In this document: positions 8,391-17,403 of the stretch, in pieces
How the letters are laid out: the number at the start of each line of letters is the position of its first letter
Numbering within the stretch: position 1 is the stretch's first letter
Made by a program: the position numbers and the translations under genes
Notes under the pieces: model-generated
The model's database searches: none
What the model was told of the DNA's origin: nothing
What the model saw: only the letters and a program-made list of their open reading frames with translations
Source of the DNA: Streptomyces sp. HD
Lineage (GTDB): Bacteria > Actinomycetota > Actinomycetes > Streptomycetales > Streptomycetaceae
Reading direction: 5' to 3'
Length of the DNA stretch: 64,000 nucleotides
Assembly: GCF_028369295.1 (NCBI RefSeq)
Contig: NZ_JAQMYP010000006.1
Coordinates: 186,001-250,000, forward strand

Positions 8391-9364
8391 CCGAGGCCGC
8401 CGGGTTCCTCGCGGTCGACTCCGGAGGGTCCGGGATGCGGGTCGTCGTCGGGACCGTCGAGCACGGTGTCCTGGCCCGGCGGGAGACCCGCGAACCGGTG
8501 CGCACCGGGGAGCGGGGCATCGACCCCGGGCACCTCATGGAGCAGTTGGTGCCCATGGTGCGCGCGTCGATGGGCGAGAGCGGCGTCGCCGAGCTGGGTG
8601 CGGCCGCGATCGGGGCCGCCGGGCTCGCCTCCCTGGGGGACGCGCTGCGCGCCGAACTGCCGGCCGCGCTGGCGCGGGAGTTCGGCATCGGGCACCTCGC
8701 GCTGGTCGCCGATGCCGTGACCGCCTACGTCGGCGCCCTCGGGCCCCGGCCCGGTGCCGTCGTCGCCGCCGGTACGGGGCTGATCGCGACGGGCACGGAT
8801 CTGACGTGCTGGCGCCGTGCGGACGGCTGGGGCCATCTGCTCGGCGACTGCGGCAGTGGTGCCTGGATCGGGCGGGCCGGGCTGGAGGCGGCCCTGCGCG
8901 CGTACGACGAGCGGCCCGGCGGGTCGGTCGCGCTGCTGGCCCGCGCCGAGGAACTGTTCGGCCCGATGCGGGGGCTGCCCGGCCGGTTGTATCCGCGCCC
9001 GGACCGTCCCGCCGTCCTCGCCTCCTTCGCTCCCCAGGTGGCCGCCTGCGCCGACGGCGACCCGGTCGCCGCGGACATCCTGCGCGCCGCCGCCCGGCAC
9101 ATGGCCGAGTCCGCGGCCGCCGTGTGCCCCGGCACCGGGGAGCCCCAAGTCGCCTTCACTGGCGGCCTGTTCAAGATCGGCGACCCCCTCCTCGTACCTC
9201 TGGAGGAGGAGCTGGCGAAGCGGCTGCCGCAGGCGCGGCGGGTGCCGGCCGCCGGGGATCCGTTGCAGGGGTCGGTGCGGATCGCCACCGATCTGGCGAC
9301 GGAGGCGCTCACTCTGCCGGGTGACGAGACGCTGCTCTGCGTGACGACCGGAAAGAGGGACTGA
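8387..9364 (+). CDS. N-acetylglucosamine kinase-like protein (BadF/BadG/BcrA/BcrD ATPase family)
   Basis: The 325-residue protein has the ASKHA sugar-kinase fold: phosphate-1 motif [18 protein letters not shown], a central [13 protein letters not shown] loop, [26 protein letters not shown] typical of GlcNAc kinases, and a C-terminal adenosine motif [22 protein letters not shown]. It probably phosphorylates an amino sugar, such as GlcNAc released from cell wall, in the cytoplasm. The GTG start overlaps the ung stop, so the genes share an mRNA although no functional link is obvious. Confidence 0.85.
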   Translation: MTEAAGFLAVDSGGSGMRVVVGTVEHGVLARRETREPVRTGERGIDPGHLMEQLVPMVRASMGESGVAELGAAAIGAAGLASLGDALRAELPAALAREFGIGHLALVADAVTAYVGALGPRPGAVVAAGTGLIATGTDLTCWRRADGWGHLLGDCGSGAWIGRAGLEAALRAYDERPGGSVALLARAEELFGPMRGLPGRLYPRPDRPAVLASFAPQVAACADGDPVAADILRAAARHMAESAAAVCPGTGEPQVAFTGGLFKIGDPLLVPLEEELAKRLPQARRVPAAGDPLQGSVRIATDLATEALTLPGDETLLCVTTGKRD

Positions 9365-9484
9365 TCCCCATACGCCGTTCGGTTCCGCACTGTAGGTAAC
9401 TCAATCAGACAAAAGCGGACGGATACCGCTCACCTGCACCCTCCCCGAACAGGGGAGCCCAATTAGCCAGTAACATGCGTCGCC

Positions 9485-10408
9485 ATGAGCTCCCCCACTG
9501 GGCCCGCGTCCGGCCTGCCAGTACGAATGCCGCGACCTCGTCAGCCCGGGCGGCACCGCCGACCCGAGCCGTTGGCGGCTCCCGAGGGCGCACCCGCGCT
9601 CGTCCTCGCGGTGCCGGGCACGCCGAGCGCCGCGACCCGCGGTCTCGCCGAGGAGGTCGTGAGCATCGCCCGCTCCGAGCTCCCCGGCCTCGACGCCCGG
9701 ATCGGGTACGTCGACGGTGACGACGTGGAGTTCCCCACGCTCCAGGCGGTGCTCGTGCACGCCGCCGACGAGCGCACCGCCCGCTACGAGCAGGCGCTCG
9801 CCGCGGGTGTGGAGGTCAAGGAGCCCGAGGGCCCCGTCGCCGTTGTCGTGCCGCTGCTCGCCGGTCCGGACAGCGCGCTGCTGCGGGTCATCCGCCAGGC
9901 CGTGATGGAGAGCCGGGTCGCGGCCGACCTGACCGATGTGCTGGGCCCGCACCCGCTGCTCGCCGAGGCGCTGCACGTGCGCCTGTCGGAGGCCGGTCTG
10001 GCCCGCGCCGACCGCGCCCGCCTGTTCACCGTGGCCACGGCCGCGGACGGCATCATCCTGGCTTCCGTCGGCGGCGAGGAGGCCGTGCAGGCGGCCGGGA
10101 TCACCGGCATGCTGCTCGCCGCCCGCCTGGCGGTGCCGGTGATGGCGGCGGCCCTGGACCAGGAGGGCTCGATCACGGCCGTCGCCGAGCAGCTTCGGTC
10201 CTCGGGCTCGCAGCAGCTGGCGCTGGCGCCGTACCTGATAGGGCCGGAGATCGACCCCAGCCTGGTCGCGGAGGCCGCACGGGAGGCGGGCTGCTCCGCC
10301 GCCGAGGCGCTCGGCCCGTATCCGGCGATCGGCAAGCTCGCCCTGTCGAAGTACACGACGGCGCTGGGCATCGCCCCGCAGCAGCCGCAGGGCACGCCGG
10401 TCCGCTGA
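9485..10408 (+). CDS. CbiX-like (sirohydrochlorin chelatase-type) protein lacking the usual histidines
   Basis: The 307-residue protein has two repeated halves of the type-II chelatase fold: VLAVPGTPSAATRGLAEEVV..., PVAVVVPLLAGPDSALLRVIRQ, DVLGPHPLLAEALHVRLSEAG, then ITGMLLAARLAVPVMAAALDQ and LALAPYLIGPEIDPSLVAEAA. CbiX/SirB enzymes insert metal into sirohydrochlorin with histidines in an AHGS motif and a PLLL(S)xGxH motif. Here these read VPGT and PLLAGPDS, so both metal-binding histidines are absent. A chelatase role is doubtful; it may be a structural or regulatory paralogue. The first 40 residues are Pro/Arg-rich. It stands alone, with a strong terminator 28 bp downstream. Confidence 0.75.
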   Translation: MSSPTGPASGLPVRMPRPRQPGRHRRPEPLAAPEGAPALVLAVPGTPSAATRGLAEEVVSIARSELPGLDARIGYVDGDDVEFPTLQAVLVHAADERTARYEQALAAGVEVKEPEGPVAVVVPLLAGPDSALLRVIRQAVMESRVAADLTDVLGPHPLLAEALHVRLSEAGLARADRARLFTVATAADGIILASVGGEEAVQAAGITGMLLAARLAVPVMAAALDQEGSITAVAEQLRSSGSQQLALAPYLIGPEIDPSLVAEAAREAGCSAAEALGPYPAIGKLALSKYTTALGIAPQQPQGTPVR

Positions 10409-10436
10409 CGCACAGGTCGCAGTCACAGGCTCCAAC

Positions 10437-10475
10437 GCCGAAGGCCCGCTCCTCCACCGGGAGCGGGCCTTCGGC
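10437..10475. terminator. bidirectional terminator hairpin
   Basis: GCCGAAGGCCCGCTCC and GGGAGCGGGCCTTCGGC form a near-perfect 16-17 bp stem around a 6-nt loop, between the converging CbiX-like and lactonase-like genes. Confidence 0.85.
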
Positions 10476-10481
10476 CTACGG

Positions 10482-11534
10482 TCAGGCCCTGCCGGTGTCC
10501 GGGCCGACGACCACGCAGGACGCCGCGGGTACCTCGATCGAGCCCTCGTAGCGCGGGAGCCCCCGGTCCGGGTCCAGGGCGAACCAGGACACGTCACCGG
10601 AGCGCTCGTTCGCGACGTACAGGATCCCGCCCGCCTCGGTGATCGCGCGCGGCCAGTGTCCGGCGCAGGTCACCGTGCCGATCAGGCGCAGTTCCTCGCC
10701 CTCGACGGCGAACGTGGACAGGACGTCCTCGCCCCGGGTGGCGGTCCAGACGAAGCGGCCGTCGGGCGAGGCGACGATGCCGGAGGGGTAGGCGTCGCCC
10801 GCCGGGGCGCCCGGCAGTACGGGGACCTCCACCAGCGGCTTCAGGGTCCCGTCGTCGGCGTCCCAGTGGCAGACGGTGACGGTCGGGGTGAGTTCGTTGA
10901 GGACGTACGCGTACCGGCCGTGCGGATGGAAGGCCAGGTGGCGGGGGCCCGATCCGGGGCGCAGGGCGGTCTCGCGATGCACGTCGAGGGTACCGTCGGT
11001 CAGCGTGCACACCCGCACCGAATCGGTGCCGAGGTCGACGCTGACGGCCCAGCGGCCGCCCGGCTCGGGCAGCACCTGGTGGGCGTGCGGACTCTGCTGG
11101 CGGGGCGTGTGCGGGCCGGAGCCGGTGTGCCGGAGCACGGCGGACGGGGCGGACGCGAGGGTGCCGTCGGCGCGGACGGGGACGGCGGTGACGCTCCCGG
11201 AGCCGTAGTTGGCGGTCAGGACGTGGCCGGCGAACAGGCTGAGGTGCACGGGCCCGCCGGCGTCCACCGGGACCGCGGGCCCGAGCGGCTCCGGCGTGTC
11301 CCCGGTCACGCGGTACGCGGCCACCGCGCCCTCGGCCGTCTCGCTGACCGCGTAGAGCGTGTCGCCGTCGGGCGACAGGGCCAGGTACGCGGGGTCGGGT
11401 ACGTCGTCCAGGTGACTCAGGACGGTCAGTGCGCCGCTGCCCGGTGCCACGGCGGCCATGGTGATGCCCTGTCCACCGGCTGCCGTGAATGACCCGATGT
11501 AGGCCCGTGCTCCCCGCATGCCCACGTCTGCCAC
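10482..11534 (-). CDS. lactonase-family seven-bladed propeller protein
   Basis: The product is 350 residues, the usual length of the 6-phosphogluconolactonase (YbhE-type) lactonase family. It starts with RAYIGSFTAAGGQGITMAAV and continues with propeller repeats such as DPAYLALSPDGDTLYAVSE, PHAHQVLPEPGGRWAVSVDLG, SGPRHLAFHPHGRYAYVLNE and PSGIVASPDGRFVWTATRG. The family hydrolyses sugar lactones or acts as a cytosolic propeller of uncertain substrate. GTG 11534 is chosen because GGAAGGGGAC lies just upstream and the length fits; the frame stays open to 11723 without family similarity. Confidence 0.85.
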   Translation of the reverse strand: MADVGMRGARAYIGSFTAAGGQGITMAAVAPGSGALTVLSHLDDVPDPAYLALSPDGDTLYAVSETAEGAVAAYRVTGDTPEPLGPAVPVDAGGPVHLSLFAGHVLTANYGSGSVTAVPVRADGTLASAPSAVLRHTGSGPHTPRQQSPHAHQVLPEPGGRWAVSVDLGTDSVRVCTLTDGTLDVHRETALRPGSGPRHLAFHPHGRYAYVLNELTPTVTVCHWDADDGTLKPLVEVPVLPGAPAGDAYPSGIVASPDGRFVWTATRGEDVLSTFAVEGEELRLIGTVTCAGHWPRAITEAGGILYVANERSGDVSWFALDPDRGLPRYEGSIEVPAASCVVVGPDTGRA

Positions 11535-11903
11535 CGTTGTCCCCTTCCGGTCGGGTGCCGTCGGGGCGACGGTAGCAGTGGATCTTTCGGCCCAGACCAG
11601 GACGCCGCACCGCGAGGGAGGTTCCGCGCGGCAAGGGAGGTTCCGCGCGGCAACGCCTCGGGCGGCGCGACGGCACTTCTCGGGGGCACGGTGCATCCCG
11701 GGCCACCGCACATCCCGGGGCACTGCGCATCCCCCGGGGGCACACCCGCGGACCGCTCCCGCACGGCACGCGGGCTGCGTGCGCCCGACGGGGCGGAGTT
11801 ACCCGACGGGAGGACTGATCCACCCTCCGGGATCCACTGAAGTGCGGGAGCGGCGTGTCGACCTACGGTTCGACATGGTTTCGCCCGAATCCGCGCGCGG
11901 GAG
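11535..11903. other. intergenic region with 19-bp tandem duplication
   Basis: The 369-bp gap lies between two leftward genes, FUSC upstream and lactonase downstream. At 11615-11652 a 19-bp unit, AGGGAGGTTCCGCGCGGCA, occurs twice back to back. Several short GGGAT/CATCCC palindromic pieces follow at 11690-11740. The lactonase promoter must lie here. No gene or RNA element is recognised. Confidence 0.6.
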
Positions 11904-13397
11904 CTACGTGGGTTGCGTCACGAGCCGCGAGCCGGACGGCGTGCGCAGCGGCTGGGCCAGCTCGGCCAGGGCCCGCTCCAGGCCGTGCAGATGGGCCAGG
12001 GCGGGGTCCGTCGCCGTCGGCTGCGCGGTGGGGGCGGTGACGTCCGTGCCGCCGGTCAGGGCCTCGACCGCGGCCTCCACCCGCCAGCACGCGGCGGCCA
12101 GGCGGGCGTCGTGCGAGGCCTCCGGGTCGGCGGTGACGGCGGCCAGGCCGCGGATCTCCCGGGCGCAGTCGTCGAGCAGGGCCAGTACCCGGCGGGCGCG
12201 CCGTTTGCGGGCCGGCACCAGGTTCAGCGGGTGCACCAGCGGGGCGACGGAGAGCCGTACCCGGCCGAGCAACTGCTCCAGTTCGGCCAGCCGTGAGGCC
12301 GGGTCGGCGGTCTCGTCCCCGGCGAGCCGGGCGGCGGCCTCTGCGGTGGCCGCGTGGACGCAGTGCAGTGCCCGCTGGATCCAGGCATCGTTCGTGGCGT
12401 GCGTGGTGACCGGCAGAACGAGAACCACGGCCAGCGCGGCACACAGGGCGCCCACACCGGTCTCTGCAAGACGGAGCCCGAGCAGGCCGGGGTCCAGCAC
12501 GCCCAGCAGGCCGTAGAGCGAGCTGACCATGACCGTCACCGCCAGCATCATCCAGGAATACGAGACGGCGGCGGTGTAGAAGATGCCGAAGACGCAGACA
12601 GCGACCAGAGCGGCCGTCGGGGCGGGCGCGCCATGCAGCGGAACGGCGACCAGCAGGCCGACGGCGATACCGGTCACAGTTCCGAAGACCCGGCGGAAAC
12701 CGCGGATCAAGGTCTCACCGCGAGAAGCCGTGTTGACGAAGATCCACCAGGCAGTACCGACGGCCCAGTACCAGCGGTCCTCGGAGAGTAGCTGCCCGAC
12801 CAAGAGCGCGAGAGCCGAGGCAACAGTGGCCTGGAAGGCCTGCCGGGTGGTGGGCCGCGCCAATCCGGTGCCGGGCAGGGCCGCCGGGACTGCCGCTGGT
12901 GGGGTACGACGCTCGATGGGCCAGAACACGAAGCGTGTGGCGCCGGCCGCGAAGAGGGCAAGACTCACGGCGGTGTACAGCTCGGGCAGTTGAGCGGGAA
13001 CCGCGTGCAGGAACTGCGTGATGAAGAAGTTCATGAACGCGAAGATCCCGAGCGCGTGGCCCCGCGGGCCCCAGCGGCGGGCATAGACCCCACCGAAGAC
13101 GACGGCCAGGAACGCGGCGTCACGGGCCGGGGTGGTGCCGTGCAGGGTGGCGGCAAGCGCCAGCACGGGGAATCCGGCCAATGGAAGCAGGGCGGTGGTG
13201 ATCCGCTGGTCACGGACGGTCGCATCGGTGACCGTGAAGAGAGCGAGCAGTGCCGCGAGCCCTCCGGTGATCGATGCGGTGAGCGAGAGCCCACACACTT
13301 CGGAAACGGCGACGGCGGCGGCGACACCGATGACAGCGCGGGTCGCGTTCCGCAGCCTCAAGCGCCCCGGGTCCGGAGCCACGAACATCCTCTTCAC
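11904..13397 (-). CDS. FUSC-family membrane protein (aromatic-acid exporter-like)
   Basis: The 497-residue membrane protein has two sets of transmembrane helices: one block at about residues 20-155 (IGVAAAVAVSEVC, AALLALFTVT, AFLAVVFGGVYA, LGIFAFMNFFITQFLHA) and the FUSC block at about 190-335 (TVASALALLVGQLL, YWAVGTAWWIFVNTASRGETLIRGFRR, GIAVGLLVAVPL, LVAVCVFGIFYTAAVSYSWMMLAVTVMVSSLYGLLG). A cytoplasmic helical domain of 150 residues follows. FUSC proteins resemble fusaric-acid and aromatic-acid efflux pumps. ATG 13397 begins MKRMFVAPDPGRLRLRNATRA, the usual amphipathic entry to the first helix. It is monocistronic by appearance. Confidence 0.85.
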   Translation of the reverse strand: MKRMFVAPDPGRLRLRNATRAVIGVAAAVAVSEVCGLSLTASITGGLAALLALFTVTDATVRDQRITTALLPLAGFPVLALAATLHGTTPARDAAFLAVVFGGVYARRWGPRGHALGIFAFMNFFITQFLHAVPAQLPELYTAVSLALFAAGATRFVFWPIERRTPPAAVPAALPGTGLARPTTRQAFQATVASALALLVGQLLSEDRWYWAVGTAWWIFVNTASRGETLIRGFRRVFGTVTGIAVGLLVAVPLHGAPAPTAALVAVCVFGIFYTAAVSYSWMMLAVTVMVSSLYGLLGVLDPGLLGLRLAETGVGALCAALAVVLVLPVTTHATNDAWIQRALHCVHAATAEAAARLAGDETADPASRLAELEQLLGRVRLSVAPLVHPLNLVPARKRRARRVLALLDDCAREIRGLAAVTADPEASHDARLAAACWRVEAAVEALTGGTDVTAPTAQPTATDPALAHLHGLERALAELAQPLRTPSGSRLVTQPT

Positions 13398-13735
13398 GGC
13401 GGTGCGCCACCTCCCTTGCGGTGGTACGCGTCCTGCCCACGGTCGTCCCGGGTGGCGGACGACGAGCAGGCACGACGAAGGCGCCGCGGTCCGGACCCGG
13501 CCTCGTCGCCGTCCGGCGCTACGCGGCGCCGCAAGTACATGGATAGGGCAAAGATAACCACCTTCGAGCTCACTGGCTCAACTGTCGCACCATCGACTGT
13601 GCCAATGGCGCAGTAGATCTGCCTGAATGTCGACCGATGGAAAGCCAATGGATCAGGCTTCACCTCAACCCGGCGGGGCCGCGTCATCCGTCATGAGCTG
13701 AAGCACGCTTACCCGGGGCAACGTGCCGTGCTGTT
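13398..13735. promoter_or_regulatory. upstream region of the FUSC gene
   Basis: These 338 bp upstream of the leftward FUSC gene must hold its promoter. The stretch 13540-13660 is markedly richer in A+T than its neighbourhood. I see no open frame with coding character and no RNA element; the WD40 remnant begins at its right end. Confidence 0.4.
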
Positions 13736-13891
13736 GAGGCATACACACTCGCCTACCTGGCCGGACCGGCGTTGCCTTCCCCCGACGGCTCCCGTCTCGC
13801 CGTCGGCGGCCGAACCGGCCGGGGCAGCCTGTGGGACGCGGACGCACGACACCGCGCCGGCGCCCTGCGCAACGTCTTCCCCGCCCCCTAG
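13736..13891 (+). pseudogene. WD40-repeat protein remnant
   Basis: A 51-codon frame ending in TAG at 13889 reads EAYTLAYLAGPALPSPDGSR, LAVGGRTGRGSLWDADARHR, AGALRNVFPAP. The SPDGSRLAVGGRTG-x-G-SLWD core is a canonical WD40 blade as found at the C-terminus of large Streptomyces NACHT/kinase-WD40 proteins. There is no start codon, ribosome binding site or upstream blade, so this is probably the last piece of a deleted gene. It lies just before the Lrp regulator gene. Confidence 0.6.
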
Positions 13892-14052
13892 CCGCGGAGG
13901 TCCGCAGCGCCATCGACCGCTCCATTGCGGACTCACCCGAGGAGACTGGCTCAAGTGTCCTCACATATGCTGAGCCATTGGCACAGACATATCGGTCCTC
14001 ACGCGTCCATGGGCGAGTCAACGGACCACAGGCGGAGGAAGGCCGGAACACC

Positions 14053-14532
14053 ATGCCCGTCGACGAGCTCGACACCCGCATCCTGCGCCTGCTCCTGGAG
14101 CAGCCCCGCACCAGCGTGCGCGAGTACGCCCGCGTCCTCGGTGTCGCGCGCGGCACACTGCAGGCGCGGCTCGACCGGCTGGAGCGGGACGGCGTGGTCA
14201 CCGGCACGGGGCCGACGCTCTCCCCCGCCGCCCTCGGCCATCCGGTGCTGGCGTTCGTGCACATCGAGGTCACCCAGGGTCATCTCGACGACGTGGGCGA
14301 CGCACTCGCCGCCGTGCCTGAGATCGTGGAGGCCTTCTCGATCACCGGCGGCGGGGATCTGCTGACCCGCGTCGTGGCCCGCGACAACGCCCACCTGGAG
14401 GACGTGATCCAGAAGCTGATCAGCCTCCCCGGCGTCGTCCGCACCCGCAGCGAGGTGGCCCTGCGCGAGCGTGTCCCGCACCGGCTGCTGCCGCTGGTGG
14501 AGTCGATCGGGCGGGCGGCGGCCCGGAAATGA
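14053..14532 (+). CDS. Lrp/AsnC-family transcriptional regulator
   Basis: The 159-residue regulator has an N-terminal helix-turn-helix (DELDTRILRLLLEQPRTSVR, then EYARVLGVARGTLQARLDRLERDGVV, residues 3-55) and a C-terminal RAM ligand-binding domain (HPVLAFVHIEVTQG..., IVEAFSITGGGDLLTRVVARDN, HLEDVIQKLISLPGVVRT). Members of this family sense amino acids or related metabolites and bind DNA as oligomers. GGAGGAAGG precedes ATG 14053 by about 10 nt. The HAD phosphatase gene follows 19 bp later in the same direction and may be co-transcribed. Confidence 0.9.
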   Translation: MPVDELDTRILRLLLEQPRTSVREYARVLGVARGTLQARLDRLERDGVVTGTGPTLSPAALGHPVLAFVHIEVTQGHLDDVGDALAAVPEIVEAFSITGGGDLLTRVVARDNAHLEDVIQKLISLPGVVRTRSEVALRERVPHRLLPLVESIGRAAARK

Positions 14533-14551
14533 CCTTTGCCATCCTGGGACG

Positions 14552-15232
14552 ATGAGCGGTCTGAGCGGCACTTCGGTCATCTTCGATCTCGACGGAACGC
14601 TCGTGGACAGCGAGCCCAACTACTACGAGGCCGGCCGCCAGGTCCTGGCCGCGCACGGGGTCCCCGGCTTCACGTGGGCCGACCATGAGCGGTACGTCGG
14701 CATCAGCACGCTGGAGACGGTCACGCTCTGGCAGCGGGAGTACGGCCTTCGCGTCTCCGTCGACGAACTGCTCGCCGCCAAGAACCGCCGCTATCTGGAA
14801 CTGGCCCGCACCTCCACGCGCGTGTACCCAGAGATGCGCAAGTTCGTGGAACTGCTGGCGACCGAGGGCGTACCGATGGCCGTGGCCTCGGGCTCGTCCC
14901 CCGAGGCCATCACCGCGATCCTGGCCGGCACCGGCCTGGACGCCCATCTGCGCACCGTCGTCTCGGCCGACGAGGTCGAGCACGGCAAACCGGCCCCGGA
15001 CGTCTTCCTCGAAGCGGCTCGCAGGCTCGGCGTCGCACCGGCCGACTGTGTCGTCGTGGAGGACGCGGCCCCCGGCGCCGCCGCGGCACACGCCGCCGGA
15101 ATGCGGTGCATCGCGATCCCCTACGTGACCGCACAGGCCGACGCCCCGGAGTTCGCGACCGCCGGTCTGCTCCTGCGGGGCGGGCAGCGGGAGTTCACGG
15201 CGCGAGCGGCGTACGACTGGCTCCGGGACTGA
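14552..15232 (+). CDS. HAD-superfamily phosphatase (beta-phosphoglucomutase/phosphatase-like)
   Basis: The 226-residue HAD-IA hydrolase has motif I FDLDGTLVDSE with nucleophile and acid/base Asp, an alpha-helical cap domain (residues about 20-85), motif II VASGSS, motif III Lys in EHGKPAPDVFLEAARRLG and motif IV VVVEDAAPGAAAA. It probably dephosphorylates or isomerises a small sugar phosphate. ATG 14552 starts directly before strand 1; the frame is open further upstream but overlaps the Lrp gene. Lrp and this gene are 19 bp apart. Confidence 0.88.
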   Translation: MSGLSGTSVIFDLDGTLVDSEPNYYEAGRQVLAAHGVPGFTWADHERYVGISTLETVTLWQREYGLRVSVDELLAAKNRRYLELARTSTRVYPEMRKFVELLATEGVPMAVASGSSPEAITAILAGTGLDAHLRTVVSADEVEHGKPAPDVFLEAARRLGVAPADCVVVEDAAPGAAAAHAAGMRCIAIPYVTAQADAPEFATAGLLLRGGQREFTARAAYDWLRD

Positions 15233-15257
15233 CCTGAGTCAGAACGCTGCGGACCCG

Positions 15258-16846
15258 TTGACCCCCACCCGTCTCCTCCCTATCGTCTGGTCGACCAAGG
15301 GCATCCTGGACGCCTACCTCGCCACGGACGACGCACGGGCCCTCGATCTCGCGTCGGGCTTGTGCGACTGGATGTACTCACGGCTGTCCAAGCTGCCCGA
15401 GGCCACCCTCCAGCGGATGTGGGGGCTGTTCTCCAGCGGCGAGTTCGGTGGCATCGTCGAGGCGATCTGCGAGCTGCACACGATCACAGGCAAGGCCGAA
15501 CACCTCGCGCTGGCCCAGCTGTTCGACCTGGACCGGCTCATCGACAACTGCGCCGCGAACACCGACATCCTCGACGGGCTGCACGCCAACCCGCACATAC
15601 CGATCTTCACCGGGTACCTGCGGCTGTACCACGCGACCGGCGAGCAGCGCCATCTGGACGCCGCCCGGAACTTCTGGGGCATGGTCGTCCCGCACCGCAT
15701 GTACGGCATCGGCGGCACCAGCAGCGGCGAGTTCTGGAAGGCGCGGGACGTGATCGCGGGCACGATCAGCGACACCAACGCCGAGACGTGCTGCGCGTAC
15801 AACATGCTGAAGCTGAGCCGGACCCTGTTCTTCCACGAGCAGCAGCCGAAGTACATGGACTACTACGAGCGGGCCCTGTACAACCAGGTCCTCGGCTCCA
15901 AGCAGGACACGGCGGACGCCGAGAAACCGCTGGTCACGTACTTCATCGGGCTGACGCCGGGTCATGTGCGGGACTTCACGCCCAAGCAGGGCACGACCTG
16001 CTGCGAGGGCACCGGCATGGAGAGCGCCACCAAGTACCAGGACTCGGTGTACTTCAAGGCCGCCGACGGCAATTCGCTGTAGTCAACCAGTACAGCCTGT
16101 CTCAACTGACCTGGCCCGAGAGGAGTGTGACGGACACTCAGACCACCTCCTTCCCCCGGGAGCAAAGCACCACGCTCACCATCGACGGCGGCAGCGCGGC
16201 CTTCGCACTGCGGCTGCGGGTGCCGTCGTGGGCGACCGCCGGGTTCCGCGTGACGGTCAACGGGAGCGCGGTCAGCGGTACTCCGACGCCGGGCAGCTAC
16301 TTCAGCGTGTCGCGGACGTGGCGGAGCGGGGACACCGTGCGTATCTCGATGCCCTTCCGGCTGCGGGTGGAGAAGGCGATCGGCGCTCCCTCGCTGCAGA
16401 CGCTCCAGTACGGGTCGATCAACCTCGTCGGCCGCAACTCCGCCACCAGCCACCTGCAGCTGGGCCTGTACCGCAACGCGGGTCTCTCCGGCGACCTGCT
16501 GCCGTCGCTCGCCCCGGTGAGCGGCAAGCCGCTGCACTTCACGCTCAGCGGCACCGAGTTCGCCCCGTTCTTCGAGGGCACCGAGAACCCGACCCAGGCC
16601 TACTTCCGGCACTCCGAACCCCGGGTGGTCTTCGGCAACACCGACTCCGGTGTCGCCAACCCGGCCAAGTCCGACGACACCACGCTGCTGGACGAGATCT
16701 GGGCCGGGGCTCCGTTCGGCACCAAGAGCGCGCTGGTCGCCCGCGTCCGGTCCACAGTGAACGCCTGGGTGACGGCCGGTCTGCTCAGCCAGGCCGACGG
16801 GCAGACGGTCGTGCGTACGGCCGAAGGGGCGACGTACGCCCCCTGA
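15258..16846 (+). pseudogene. GH127 (beta-L-arabinofuranosidase, DUF1680) gene, 5'-truncated and frameshifted
   Basis: The first frame (15258-16082) encodes typical GH127 sequence: LFSSGEFGGIVEAICELHTITG, GLHANPHIPIFTGYLRLYHATG, NAETCCAYNMLKLSRTLFF, and the zinc-type CCEGTGMES, and stops after DGNSL. The family continues with YVN; the next frame resumes as VNQYSLSQLTWPERSV... and runs to 16846 with the beta-sandwich domain. Restoring one base in CTGTAGTCAAC (to CTGTACGTCAAC, at 16079-16082) repairs the frame, so a single-base deletion caused the break. The N-terminal part with signal peptide is missing: homology starts abruptly after position 15258 with no ribosome binding site. GH127 enzymes remove beta-L-arabinofuranose from plant glycans. 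Confidence 0.85.
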
Positions 16847-16857
16847 TCCGCCGACCC

Positions 16858-16898
16858 GGATCCCCGCGCCGCGCGCCCGCCGCCCGGCGCGGGGATCC
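16858..16898. terminator. stem-loop terminator
   Basis: GGATCCCCGCGCC and GGCGCGGGGATCC are perfectly complementary 13-bp arms around a 15-nt C-rich loop, 12 bp after the end of the GH127 remnant and before the SRPBCC gene. Confidence 0.8.
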
Positions 16899-16938
16899 TG
16901 GAGTCAGCAGCGGGTGCCTTCGACCAGGAGGTGGGGCC

Positions 16939-17394
16939 ATGGCGATCGACGTGGAGGCGGAGCGGGTGATCCCGCTCCCTCCCGAGCAGGTGGCCGAGTA
17001 CGCCATGGACTGGCGCCATGATGCCGACTGGACCCAGGGCATCCGGTCGGCGGAGCTGACCCGTGAGGCCGACGGGGGCGGTTTCGGGGTCGGCGCCGAG
17101 GTCACCCGGACCGCGTACTTCCTCGGCCGACGCATCAACTATGTGCTGCGCGTGGCCTCGTACGACTTCCCCCGGCTGCTCGACATGGTGTCCGTGGCCG
17201 GGCCGATGCCGATGCACGTCACCTATGCCTTCGACCCGTACCCGGACGGCGACACCCTCGCCCGCATCCGCGTCCGGGGCGGCCCCGGCGGCCTGGCACG
17301 GCTGCTCGCACCGCTCATGGCCCGCCAGGTCCGCACCAACATCGGCAAGGACCTGCGCGACCTGGAGCGCAGGCTGACACAGCACAGCGAGTGA
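16939..17394 (+). CDS. SRPBCC-family (polyketide cyclase/START-like) protein
   Basis: The 151-residue protein has the helix-grip pattern: MAIDVEAERVIPLPPEQVAEYAMDW, a central beta-sheet with EVTRTAYFLGRRINYVLRVASYD and MHVTYAFDPYPDGDTLARIRVRG, and a C-terminal helix APLMARQVRTNIGKDLRDLERRL. Such proteins bind hydrophobic ligands; the ligand is not predictable. GGAGG lies 7 nt before the ATG. A TfoX-like gene follows after 9 bp, so the two probably form an operon. Confidence 0.85.
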   Translation: MAIDVEAERVIPLPPEQVAEYAMDWRHDADWTQGIRSAELTREADGGGFGVGAEVTRTAYFLGRRINYVLRVASYDFPRLLDMVSVAGPMPMHVTYAFDPYPDGDTLARIRVRGGPGGLARLLAPLMARQVRTNIGKDLRDLERRLTQHSE

Positions 17395-17403
17395 GGGGCT
17401 CTC

